Assembly: GCF_900119075.1 (NCBI RefSeq)
Contig: NZ_FPIP01000004.1
Coordinates: forward strand, 1 to 64,000
Source of the DNA: Ruminococcus flavefaciens
GTDB taxonomy: Bacteria > Bacillota > Clostridia > Oscillospirales > Ruminococcaceae
DNA length: 64,000 nucleotides
Reading direction: 5' to 3'
The translations under genes and the position numbers were made by a program. This document shows positions 46,601 to 53,321 of this stretch, in pieces (the first letter of the stretch is position 1; each line of letters begins with the position of its first letter). The notes beneath the pieces were generated by a model. That model ran no database searches, had not been told where the DNA came from, and saw nothing but the letters and a program-made list of their open reading frames with translations.

Positions 46601-48711
46601 GTTCAAGCTATAAGTTGACTCAGTACACAAATGATCGAGGTAATGCTACGCTTGAAAACGTTGGAACGCCCATTACGATAGAAGCACGATATATTTATCA
46701 GCGTGAACTTTCCGAGTGGCAGAAAGCACTTGAAAACGGTGAGAGTATTCTTCGTACCTATGATAAAGTATGGGATATCAATGATAATACACATAAGGGA
46801 TTTCCTGCGGGTACTAAAATGATTCTTGTTGATCCGAATCAAGGAAACAAGGCGTTTTACAGCACGTTAAATGATGGTCAGGTTTACGGAACGGGAACTG
46901 GTGTTGTAACAGATCAGAAATATCTGTATTCTTCAGAATTAACTGACGAACAGAAAGCTGAAGCGGAGGTGCATAAGCTATATCTCAATAACTTTGTTTC
47001 GCAGGAAACGGAAATTGTGGACGGAAATACTGTCAATAAAAAATTCACTTCAAATCTCTTCAATAAGTATCTTGACATAACTATGGCAGGTGATTCTACT
47101 GGTAAGTTTATTGAAACTGATGAAGAACACGCTACATTTACTGCCAAGCTCAATGGCGCAACAAAATTCTTCAAACCTAAGGGCAGTGACAGCGGTACTA
47201 CATATAAAATCAGTAGTATCGCGTATAGCGAGGATGCCTCAACGGATACATTTGATGGCAAGCAGTATTTAATTGAAGATTACTATGTTACAATCTTTAC
47301 GCAAAAAACAAATGATGAAACAATGTACCACTATGCATTTATTGCACCGGATGATTTGGGAGATATTAATTATCCATCACGTTATACAAGATTGACAACA
47401 GGCTCATCGAAAGAGAATACTCGAATTGTAACTGGTAATCTGTTTGAATTTGTTGATGCAGAATTAACCACCACAATCAAGGAGGGTAGCAATGGCTCAT
47501 ACAGCCCTAAGAGCGCCAACGATGTTGACATTGGCTCTGTAATTACTGTAGATGTGACCAATAAAATATGTCTTACAGATCAAATGTATAATAATCGCTC
47601 GTTCCTTGATAACCCCACAGTAAAAATTAGTCAGATATTTATGTTGTCGATGAATAAACAGACTGGCATAAATCAAACTAGCCGCGGTATCGAAGCCAAA
47701 CCTGCTGTTAAGATGAATGTTTATAATGTTGGAACTCATGATATTAAAACAGAAACAACACGATATGCTACTACAAATCCTAATTATGATTTGAACTATA
47801 TCTATCTTGGCAATGGTCAGGATTTAAGAGTCATGCTTCGTAATGCAACTCAGACTGACGGTGTACTGATCCATGCCAACTTTGATTTGAATTACTCAAA
47901 TACGGGAGACATTGCAAACCAGTATCCACAGCGTGAAGAGGCACAGCTTGATGATGAGACTATTGGAACATGGATTGGTTGTAATTCTAGTATTGCATCG
48001 ACAGAATCAGCAGCAATCGCAAGCAAAATGACAATGTATATTGATGAAAAAACAGCTGATAGTACCAATGACCGCAATCTCTATTACAGCCGTTCTTCTT
48101 CCACTGCAAGTCTGCTTTACAGTTCCGATGATTTTGACGGAAAGTATTCAGGCGGTAATCTCTACGATCAGCTTGGAATCAATGCAAAGGATCTACCAAC
48201 TACTGTAACGGGTAATATGTGTCCGATGAACACGGTAGTGGTATATGATGTGTCAAAGTTGATGAGTATCATTGATGATTCGGCTGGAGTGGAGCTTACA
48301 TTCAGGCTTGTGAGAAAAGATGCAAACGGAAAGTATACGCAGGAGCTTGATATTGCTGATTATTTGACAGATCCAACGTTCAAAACACTGACTGTAACGA
48401 AAGATACTACAAACAGTAACAGCAAGATTTATACCTACAGATTTGAAAAAGCAAATCTTGCGGGCGTGTACAATGGCGGCGTATACACAATCCCCATCGA
48501 CTTCACAGTAAAAACTAATTTCTCAGGCACTGACCTCACAGATCACTACTACTCCAATTATAAGGTGATTGTGAGCGCAAGCCTGTATGAAATGAAGGAC
48601 GTTGAAGTAGAAGGACAGACAACGCAGCAACCTGTTCAAATGAGTGGTACTATAGTGGATGATCATCTCATCTACACAAACGCAAAAATCGACGAAAGCG
48701 TATTCGACTAA
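37696..48711 (+). CDS. Giant 3671-residue beta-solenoid surface protein E1
   Basis: An 11-kb gene, last of the operon, 20 nt after D1. Residues 1-55 form a signal peptide ('RIAAVATAAMMLLSSTP', cleavage near 'AKAAEED'). Most of the protein is a repeat-based beta-solenoid: Gly-Gly turns such as 'GYAGGIVGCN', 'GSGGLFGVL', 'YGGLIGSY', 'AGGLAGYSG', 'YVGGLVGYTE', 'VGGVIGYAGS' recur through residues ~280-2600, like GLUG-type adhesins, with mid-protein 'YVITSGDQLCTFANILNG...VFHGVIDGNG' typical of such repeats. The C-terminal ~1000 residues are non-repetitive. No LPxTG, SLH or dockerin is seen, so attachment must use another route, probably the A-D proteins. It is presumably an adhesin or matrix scaffold. 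Confidence 0.88.
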   Translation: MKKQNNLPMPSKWHKRIAAVATAAMMLLSSTPISPLYETFSGWISNFSITAKAAEEDWILAEGETVYSITSADLLSKYSVAYHVNPIGHQNDSVEINMSQSNPTDKVSPFYSLGEGLVNGTMTEVPFRGTITINPLTDSYINIDKALFASIGEEAVIRNESVSTVDDGEGGTVTVYSPRPLWISRTSADNPTEPIFAKKVVAKANGATTSGADVGWEIVAKTFLINGNPVQSTVSGLIGEIDSDCTVKVSFTDERCMNVVSTESAGYICGKLGDRASLEIGSVTSSGVTVSASGSGKHAGAIIGEMGSGAALKLPYDMTSFPVTTVTASGSNGYAGGIVGCNTGGEIAFTGTKGETKYTVNQEINGKIGSGGIFGYYCPAFTNSAAALSYDDINVDCTLKGAGGSGGLFGVLYNSNGSITISDTTGDANHITVNNAGATANYGGLIGSYSAASLDDTLTISSGCTSKPSQGGSSTYYGGAIGTVASAAYVRLNGFSTTAANAANFGGAVGNADGAFIDVNGITVSANEFTGGGVINALGNGVLRMKGDVDLSGAKSKSGQIINTRASGFAFFDESGWTLKRSSSAAGVDDIASWGEVVRFGSTLTQSDVLDSFTDGDHTVILKAAVTSMSSVVDFARTALNIQHNTGDITSGVMTFSGDSSSTLLGTDLSLSTSLTAPLSLAGTGIQGLTRDDASQTYTAKFDGNGKTLYLAIGEAYGTRKSGNNYPDVAKDAAGSGKIYKHSNVGLFGKTNGATIQNVTLDGNIYVCSAATQNVGAAAAENEGGFTAYGVTVSTAMHHSGGSQLCMGGLLGKSTSGSITIGGTGNIDSTSVSKACTLKMDVSGTNSSNSTCIGGAVGLIDSTAFTASINNVTVSGTIKNTAPKQRQEIGGLIAYIEAGTGARALTLDSITLSGLTVEGGIVQTYDDKDKKDYLKDALSIGGLLGYGWYDTTVSLNSVTVSGTPVIRADVDELNGIDVDMAGLVYAGSGSWTVGTVTIPNISVVTYSTDETPVQTNNIRSFGMIVNRSFKIGGNALYLVLPDMTTYTLGTSSAVLSQVTNFPSFNSTTVFDELVAYSAFYAEDEAGVRASKILENGQGIVSIRTRGNTTSTVNNVMKTNTCNTYQNQVIAGTNGSLNMGNPNTRYYYDLDLLLTKKDNATAATPTATLTSSDKLMLWSLNQYAHTSLKETGKPFAYNPFSDNAIAPTGSQTFDMDGYSYYPVDVSGATIKGTFKLHNEEIETGESAAPTPTDGFARTTLVDSVSAFSTTPYTQHHLIQNGIFLNVSGNITINGELKLQGTIGADTYDSTGSGVLICGTFAGDSDNTYTFESKDGSIVLDGIAVHNLVTGNSQLSYAPLLINRIDSYTVININHVSNTDSAVSGQTGYPNGKLAATSLIGKAGKKTNEETSQYIKFKFFDIKLDAREADLDDSTDNAALTSAYHTTRSIFTRATLIEEYVYTGGGSWGEYNFKHSDDWGSSSNGTRDVTYGKEIGYTSGTGEFGGKENRYSQEDNAVEGTIPYYVRPDKDPSVEANNTNSLFADFGTKFLPYVKGGYVAADNKHQIKVNHGTPLLTGCGTYNDPYVITSGDQLCTFANILNGNHTNAAINIPINGTDRDDKWHGTNGCQKYTWNGSSFIGATSGSLKQDVVMKYVASAYYKFDGDFDIPSSFVGLGSNTNIGYVFHGVIDGNGSTVENKSGVPLILNSSGSVVRNLTIKVKAESDIMPYVRLNNSSVATTFGLNSTLEAYGAVIGKIHGGDNIIEHITVDYSTFSNRIKLTNTYAKDTPVGGYVGVVIAGAVIFKDMKTISAASKDGLPGAKVVYNDGETDTSGLTTNPDWLYVNPIIGRVINGYAVTESDAYRPFESGVRCQNDGTTIDTYWISGSASKTAPNNQAGTDRVTMHNGTKNYSITDIVKETGSGQNLTPYPMLQIGLYGDVADVTSGTNLTQKTTVTFPNAQSMFILSCLMQSGITSSSSDSYSYSNVSAESFKSYEATWRPSRLADYDNIGHKAADGSVITDSAAYEGYDDYLVAKDVTTITPYLVKNYVAEDTGASPKYRRNGVFRVSNTNTVCDIGFSGDAGTWYLPDGFRGLGSVAFNVSTNANTALSQVKNMTLSVNKVSGLIGTQVVNLNLNMSIKNYETGFENYKPYSNSGFGLFNIIRHNRTDQTPAGAVPTNLENRTDDDYKIMYLDISGKIDYDVIHSSGTMEYNRSNVLGGSAISANYMHAGGLAGYSGFESTENLNVEHIGIDGLTVNGFKTAGGIIGYMKMANSSDYLATISNINTDELTVTSKLYVGGLVGYTEQIGITIDSVEITTPDIRTYFIGSDYNNGVGGVIGYAGSNTGNKPITISNVTIGDYNASDNAFIGRDSHVPLYDNDTYNKIATGGIIGECDAKSSITIDMCSVYNTNIYGNRVAGIMGHSGSNGSITFSNVEVKSNQNSVVQGMTYSSDLTSRGCSGILGYISLGSSKYVHFDHCTLDGYKLSSYNDTGGLCANLQGSGGTAEIKNVQLNNVKYESNYAGGMIGYLDVNTNGYNIQAYNLQFKKYDTNKDYLRKGNAVLVVKNQKTIKVVGFSWQNTGTLAPGYDYSDRITSCYNKPEVEDKYHYGTNGYVIFSDYQGTSSTEQINDWYYYPYEKPIYDETTLVVEDEENMEDYNEYNTFSPVNEYAITSPHSGYENVSINSHNSVELPKAITDNGVEKVITNKDGEVITYKKYYPIAQNFPFVTSSPFMNIGVQSTDEDHSNKKHMQFLTGDGVSSLSYEESAAYAILRDLQLSTKPKNYYNKVTTTQLTKGIAAFDTLISTKYTTFKTITSTEYPDEMDDLKLDFPVLVVDDNDGTTLTYMLNNYLRVLTNTDYNFAANNKTDVFNLKLAKCTFNTDTSKFDVTYNTSTTQTDNSCLYVDNGNFAFNINRVDSGKAQFTLIDVEFYDPATSGDNKKVAYHLYVPVYVSQMLKFDYRISSKSGSSYKLTQYTNDRGNATLENVGTPITIEARYIYQRELSEWQKALENGESILRTYDKVWDINDNTHKGFPAGTKMILVDPNQGNKAFYSTLNDGQVYGTGTGVVTDQKYLYSSELTDEQKAEAEVHKLYLNNFVSQETEIVDGNTVNKKFTSNLFNKYLDITMAGDSTGKFIETDEEHATFTAKLNGATKFFKPKGSDSGTTYKISSIAYSEDASTDTFDGKQYLIEDYYVTIFTQKTNDETMYHYAFIAPDDLGDINYPSRYTRLTTGSSKENTRIVTGNLFEFVDAELTTTIKEGSNGSYSPKSANDVDIGSVITVDVTNKICLTDQMYNNRSFLDNPTVKISQIFMLSMNKQTGINQTSRGIEAKPAVKMNVYNVGTHDIKTETTRYATTNPNYDLNYIYLGNGQDLRVMLRNATQTDGVLIHANFDLNYSNTGDIANQYPQREEAQLDDETIGTWIGCNSSIASTESAAIASKMTMYIDEKTADSTNDRNLYYSRSSSTASLLYSSDDFDGKYSGGNLYDQLGINAKDLPTTVTGNMCPMNTVVVYDVSKLMSIIDDSAGVELTFRLVRKDANGKYTQELDIADYLTDPTFKTLTVTKDTTNSNSKIYTYRFEKANLAGVYNGGVYTIPIDFTVKTNFSGTDLTDHYYSNYKVIVSASLYEMKDVEVEGQTTQQPVQMSGTIVDDHLIYTNAKIDESVFD

Positions 48712-48720
48712 CACAACTCA

Positions 48721-48775
48721 AAAGAGCGACTCCCGGAAGACATTACTATCTTCCAAGGAGCCGCTCTTTCTTTAT
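48721..48775 (+). terminator. Terminator of the AWF operon
   Basis: A long interrupted stem AAAGAGCG-CTCC-GGAAGA / TCTTCC-GGAG-CGCTCTTT is followed by CTTTATAT. A close relative of this hairpin ends the second, broken operon copy at 55536-55580. Confidence 0.85.
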
Positions 48776-49614
48776 ATCTACCGATTTAGTGATTAAAACT
48801 ATAATAGTATGTATATCCGCAGCAAGCGTGGACTACTTCATACCTAGCCAAGCTTCATGATTCACATTATCTCATTCACACTTTTTTCAGCTATACTCTT
48901 GACAGAGGAAATATCTTCCCTTATTATTTAAAGATCAAGCTTTCGAAAATCGATAGCACTATCATCAACATTGGCGACAGCTTCTTCATTGCCTTATTTT
49001 GGCCGTTAAAAAATATTGTTGAGAAGTCCTTCTAGAGCTGCTCTGTCCATTTTTCATGATGGAACGGTAAAGGTTTCGATCTAGTTCAAACTTTTCGTTG
49101 GAGTTTGTATTTTGAGTTTTTATGATTAATCCATTCCGTATTATATTACTGAATGTATTATATCGTGCTATTTATTACCAATTAATTGATATAATATGTC
49201 TTTATATTTAATTAGAAAACATATATGTCCAAATGTGAACTTTAATATATGGCTAATAATAGGTGTCTGTACTATCTGGCAGGAGATATATAAAAATTAT
49301 ATATCTAGAATTGAGGCGCAAAATATAAGAATATAAAAACAAATATGAGAGCTATATATAAATGTATATTTTGATGGCGCTTTTTACTGATCTATTTAAA
49401 TATAACGTCTATTTTAGAAAGCTGTTTATTATAAAAAACTTGTTTAAGTATGAATAAACAATATAGATTGACTCAGGAGTATTTTTGGATTAATAATCGA
49501 TATATACCAAAAAATCATAAGTAGATGGTTCATATTAATACTCTGTATATGGCACTCTATAGATCGCGTAGAATAGCCTAGATACTCACAATAAGTTGTA
49601 TCTTATGAGGTTGA
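48776..49614. other. AT-rich gene-free stretch before the second copy
   Basis: About 840 nt, very AT-rich, especially from 49,130 on. I see no ORF with an RBS, no promoter clearly serving the next gene and no similarity to the promoter or leader of gene A1. A TGA stop immediately precedes the YAWF codons of the next segment. Confidence 0.6.
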
Positions 49615-50505
49615 TACGCGTGGTTTACCATGAACAAGACCGTTACCATTACAGGTATGGAAATGAAGACAGTAGTTGACAATAACCTTCTTGTTGATAA
49701 CGCAGCTCCTACACATGGAGGTAGCTGGTCAGCAGGTAACTATGCAACTAATGATACTACTTTTGAGAACAGCAAGACACAGACTATTAATACAGCAAAT
49801 GTTGTTGTTCCAATGTCTTCTGTAGATGGAAAAAATTTCTTCTACACATTGAAAGATAATGTTGCTGGTAACGGTGATGCTTTATCCGATACTTATACTG
49901 AATATACGAATGATACAGCGTTAAAGACAGATTATGCATCGGCTGATACAGGTTATTTAGATTATCATTTTGTTCTTAAGGCAACTAATACCACAAATGC
50001 TGCTGCTAAACTTATAATGAATGATTTGACTTTAACTTACAGCGGTACTACTGATACAAATAAGGCTTTCAGAGTTGCTGTCTTTGCTGAAAAGTTTGAG
50101 ACAGCAACAGTTGATGGCGCGAAGACTCTTCCTAATGTTAACACTATGACGTTAGCAGATATTGATTATAAGAGGATATTTGCCCCCACAGGAGCAGCTA
50201 ATTTTACATCTGGTCAAGCAGTTAACGCAACTAATGGTACTGGTTCAGTAACATATGCTTCTGCTGCAACTGATGGTGAAGTGGCAACAGTAGCTGCAAA
50301 TGCTACAGAGTATTATGAAGTAATAGTACGTATGTGGATTGAGGGAGAAGATCAGACTTGTAAGGTTGAAATGTTCAAAGGCTTAGCAAGTGGAAGCTGG
50401 GCACTTAGCACTGGTTTTACTCTTGATCAAACTCAGGCAGGAGTTTCTTCTCTTACAATGGCAACAACTCCTGCAAATAATGGTGACGGCAATGGTGGTA
50501 ACTAA
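49615..50505 (+). pseudogene. A2: AWF surface gene lacking promoter, RBS and signal sequence
   Basis: Homology to A1 starts abruptly at TAC GCG TGG TTT ACC ATG (49615 on, 'YAWFTMNKTVTITGM'), with an in-frame TGA just before it at 49612-49614. The signal peptide is thus missing, and ATG 49630 has no RBS. The body is intact to the stop: 'GKNFFYTLKDN', 'TEYYEVIVRMWIEGEDQTC', aligning with A1 at roughly half of the positions by eye. It is either a decayed duplicate or a silent cassette that could be expressed by recombination into A1 at the YAWF codons. As it stands it should not be secreted. Confidence 0.75.
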
Positions 50506-50530
50506 TCACTAATCACTAATTCCTCCCCTC

Positions 50531-51137
50531 TAAATTAGCTTCTCATAATAATTCCTCCATAAAGGGTTTTAAAGACCTATCCGATATGCTTAAAACCGTC
50601 GGTGGATCGGCGGCTATGAATAAGATTTTAAGTCATCATAGGTTCCTAAAGCCTCTATAACATAACAACCCCCTCGCGGAATGTGAGGGGGCTCTGTTTT
50701 GCAGGGATATGTTTTTCTATATGCCTCCAAAATTTTATTGTTAGTATATATGAAAAGAAATATACGATATGTATTTATTTCGAGGCTAAAGTTAAGATTA
50801 TTTGCACAAACATTACAAATGGTAAAGACTGTTATTGTCGATTATGTCCATTGAAAATGATATAATAAAGTTGGGATACTATGCGCTAACAGGCTAACTA
50901 TGCCCTTTAGCAGCTTCTTTTAAAGGTGGTGATCACGGTGAGCGCTAAGGCTTTTGATGCTCTTTCTAAGTCCTCAGATGTCAGCTCGGTACCTCAGACT
51001 GCACAAAGTCAGGTAAACCAAGATGATGAGGACAGAAAAAAACTTTTAGCCATTCGTAAAAGAAATCTCATTCGCTTCGGCTCCCTCGCCGTGCTCGCCT
51101 TCGTCGTCTGGCTGTTTGCTACTATTGCGTGGTTTAC
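50531..51137 (+). repeat. 607-bp near-identical block, copy 2
   Basis: Partner of 34349-34955, including the A-B spacer, the hairpin and the gene B leader through AWFT. It is bounded on both sides by strongly diverged coding sequence. Confidence 0.95.
50669..50702 (+). terminator. Hairpin between A2 and B2
   Basis: Same CCCCCTC / GAGGGGG hairpin as at 34487, with one base change in the loop region. Confidence 0.65.
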
Positions 51138-52038
51138 AAGCAATCGCAGTGTTGAAGGATCTGGAATGCAGATTAAGGCGGGCGGTATGCCGTTTGAATT
51201 GAAAACATCAGGAACAACGGCTTTGTATCAGACTCGTACCAATGAAATATTTCCTAATGCGCCAAGTGCCAGCACTACTTCTGGCGGAAATCCAACAATA
51301 AGCTGGCTTGTTAATCAGGGATCGAATATAAATAATTATAACGGCAGTGATAAAACTTTAAAAGAAATAACGAAGATCGATTCATCTGATTACGGACTTG
51401 GTCCCGGAAGCAACGGAATACTAAAATTTACTGTTGTCCCAACAAATCCTGATGCTCAGCTAAATTTAAGATTCACCACAGTTCTGAAAGGATATAGTGC
51501 TGATTACGATGATGATGGTTATGAGATTGACACCAAGGCATTAACGGATATAAGCGACGAGAATATCAATCGTTATCTAAGTGGTCATATTTTATTCTTT
51601 TATGAGCTTCGGGACGGAAGCAATACAAATATTGTGATGATTGAGAATAATGAATTTGAAATGTCATTTACCGGAGAAACAGAGGTGACCTTATATTGGG
51701 TATGGCCTGAAACGCTTCGCAACATTCTTAATAGAAACATAACAGGGCTTGACGACAGCTCTGCTCAGAACGAGATCAGGAAACTGCTGTTTGCACATCC
51801 GGAGTTGTTTCTCGAGAGAACCGGTACTCCGTCTGATAGCAGTAAGCCTTATGATGAAATATCAATAGCTTCATTGACCGATGAAAATATATCAAGCGTT
51901 TCTGAAGATATACTTACAACGACCAAAAAATACGAAAAATACAGTGGTTGGTATAACAATGCCGATCAAACATTAGGCGATTCTGTATCGTATGTTTCTT
52001 TTGAACTTACAGCTGAACTAAACAACAGTATAGAATAA
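50938..52038 (+). CDS. AWF surface protein B2
   Basis: A ~366-residue paralogue of B1. The first ~67 residues (GTG start, charged segment, hydrophobic segment, 'ATIAWFT') are almost identical to B1. Immediately after AWFT the sequence becomes different ('SNRSVEGSGMQIKAGG' against 'ANKQNSASGMGVSTQA'), though the bodies keep the same plan: 'GILKFTVVPTNPDAQLNLRF', 'GETEVTLYWVWPETLRN'. RBS and gene are intact, and a candidate -10 TATAAT (inside the repeat, ~75 nt upstream of the start) could allow its expression. The downstream partners are destroyed. Confidence 0.78.
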   Translation: MSAKAFDALSKSSDVSSVPQTAQSQVNQDDEDRKKLLAIRKRNLIRFGSLAVLAFVVWLFATIAWFTSNRSVEGSGMQIKAGGMPFELKTSGTTALYQTRTNEIFPNAPSASTTSGGNPTISWLVNQGSNINNYNGSDKTLKEITKIDSSDYGLGPGSNGILKFTVVPTNPDAQLNLRFTTVLKGYSADYDDDGYEIDTKALTDISDENINRYLSGHILFFYELRDGSNTNIVMIENNEFEMSFTGETEVTLYWVWPETLRNILNRNITGLDDSSAQNEIRKLLFAHPELFLERTGTPSDSSKPYDEISIASLTDENISSVSEDILTTTKKYEKYSGWYNNADQTLGDSVSYVSFELTAELNNSIE

Positions 52039-52074
52039 TTATGTGTCAGATCATTTTATGAGAGGGTGAGAAAG

Positions 52075-52185
52075 TTGAAAGACAGAATGGCAAAGATAAA
52101 GAGTAAATTCAATAATTTATCAAAAGTGCGCAAAGCTGAAATTATCATTGCAACCATGCTTTCTCTGACTTTCATAATAAGGACA
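52075..52185 (+). pseudogene. Truncated leader of a third surface gene (C2/D2)
   Basis: AGAGGGTGAG at 52061-52070 precedes TTG 52075; the frame reads 'KDRMAKIKSKFNNLSKVRKAEIIIATMLSLTFI', a basic start and hydrophobic segment just like the C1/D1 leaders. Coding similarity stops near 52,185, where sequence of a mobilization element begins; the frame then runs to a stop at 52224. The gene lost its body by insertion or deletion. Confidence 0.65.
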
Positions 52186-52553
52186 AGATTAAGTCCACCA
52201 ACGTGGCTGCCATTACGGCGGTGAATGACTACTTTGACCGTATGGGGAAACTTGCTGACAATCCGTACTTTGAGACACGACAGCGTGAGGAGCGTTTCGT
52301 GGAGCAGATCGTGTCTGAGGTGGGCAAGGCATTTATTGCCGAAATGCCGAATTTTCTTGCAAGCCTGATGCTGAGCCTGAACAGCAGTTACCCTGTACAG
52401 TTCAATGAGATTCGAGCTGTTCCCATGGGGACAATGGACGGCAGAGGATATGCCGTGAGCGGCAATCCGAGCGCCACGGAGGGCTTTGAGAACGCTGACA
52501 ACAGCGAAAATGACGATTATTCCGGTATTGATTTCGATTTTATCGGCGGTTGA
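52186..52553 (+). pseudogene. 3' fragment of a mobile-element gene
   Basis: An open frame without its own start (first usable codon is an internal GTG at 52203) encodes ~120 residues: 'AAITAVNDYFDRMGKLADNPYFETRQREERFVEQIV' and an acidic tail 'ENADNSENDDYSGIDFDFIGG'. The gene body upstream is missing because it is fused to the broken surface gene. It is probably the C-terminal end of a plasmid or ICE protein carried with the following mobilization genes; the family is not known to me. Confidence 0.55.
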
Positions 52554-52756
52554 TATTGCTTGAAACAGCTTTACCGCCGTACATATAGCGGAGTATTACA
52601 ACAACAGCAACAAACCAATAGACAGGGGAAAAATCGGAGATATAACGCAAAAATGCCCGATAGCATTTTATGCGAAAAGAGAAAGCCTGTAAATATCACA
52701 GAGGAATTTGCAGACTCGAACGCAATCGGCGGAGCGAATTGCTTATGAAAAAACGG

Positions 52757-52976
52757 CTTATCGCCGTGATGTCTTGTAGAAACAAGACCGTGACCCGTCG
52801 GATTGCGCCGGGCAGGTAGCACCGATGTAGTGACACATCGGTCTCCCTGCTCAGAGGGCGTGTCTCGGCTGTCGCCTCGGTCGGTGCTTCTGCCTTCGGC
52901 AGAGGTGTCCACCGGACACCCGCACCCCCCTCCGAGACCTTCCCCAAGAGCCGCATAGCGGCAGAAAGGAGCGACT
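52757..52976 (+). other. Likely oriT region of the mobilization module
   Basis: A GC-rich non-coding block upstream of mobC with several perfect inverted repeats: ACCGATG / CATCGGT (about 52828-52850), TCTGCC / GGCAGA and GGTGTCC / GGACACC (about 52890-52920). Position and structure are as expected for oriT of MobC-relaxase modules. The nic site is not determined. The stretch 52554-52756 before it shows no supported gene. Confidence 0.55.
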
Positions 52977-53321
52977 ATGCCAAATCGCAGGCGCTATCAC
53001 TCGATCAGTCTGAAACTGATTGACGAGGAGCTTCAGCTCTGGAATACCAAGCATAAAGCCAGCGGTCTGAGCAAGACCGACTATCTGATTAAGGCGATTC
53101 AGGACAGCGAGGTCAGGATCTACAGCGTTGCAGATGACATTGCACCGCTTATCCATGAGATTCGCAAGATCGGCACGAACCTCAATCAGCTTGCCTACTA
53201 CTCCAACATTGGACAGGATAGCAAGGTGAGAGCCGAGATCGGGGCTATCCGTCAAGCCAATGAAGCCGTCATGAAGCGGATACTTGCATTTCTGGATAAT
53301 CCGAAATTTAAGGTGAAATAA
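52977..53321 (+). CDS. mobC: MobC-family relaxosome protein
   Basis: A 114-residue protein with an N-terminal ribbon-helix-helix-like part ('HSISLKLIDEELQLWNTKHKASGLSKTDYLIKAI') and the conserved MobC segment 'LIHEIRKIGTNLNQLAYYSN' (PF05713 pattern 'IGxNLNQ'). It binds oriT and helps the relaxase nick. RBS AAAGGAG. The stop overlaps the relaxase start by 1 nt. Confidence 0.9.
   Translation: MPNRRRYHSISLKLIDEELQLWNTKHKASGLSKTDYLIKAIQDSEVRIYSVADDIAPLIHEIRKIGTNLNQLAYYSNIGQDSKVRAEIGAIRQANEAVMKRILAFLDNPKFKVK

Noticed and set aside
37696..48711. A cell-wall sorting signal or dockerin at the end of the giant protein
   Set aside because: The C-terminus ends with a polar stretch (IYTNAKIDESVFD) without LPxTG, hydrophobic tail or Ca-binding repeats.
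49450..49524. A 24-codon frame (MNKQYRLTQEYFW...) in the AT-rich gap
   Set aside because: No RBS or promoter and composition typical of random AT-rich sequence.
49630..50505. Treating ATG 49630 as a genuine start of a second A gene
   Set aside because: No RBS and no signal peptide; homology to A1 continues five codons upstream to YAWF and is cut by a TGA.
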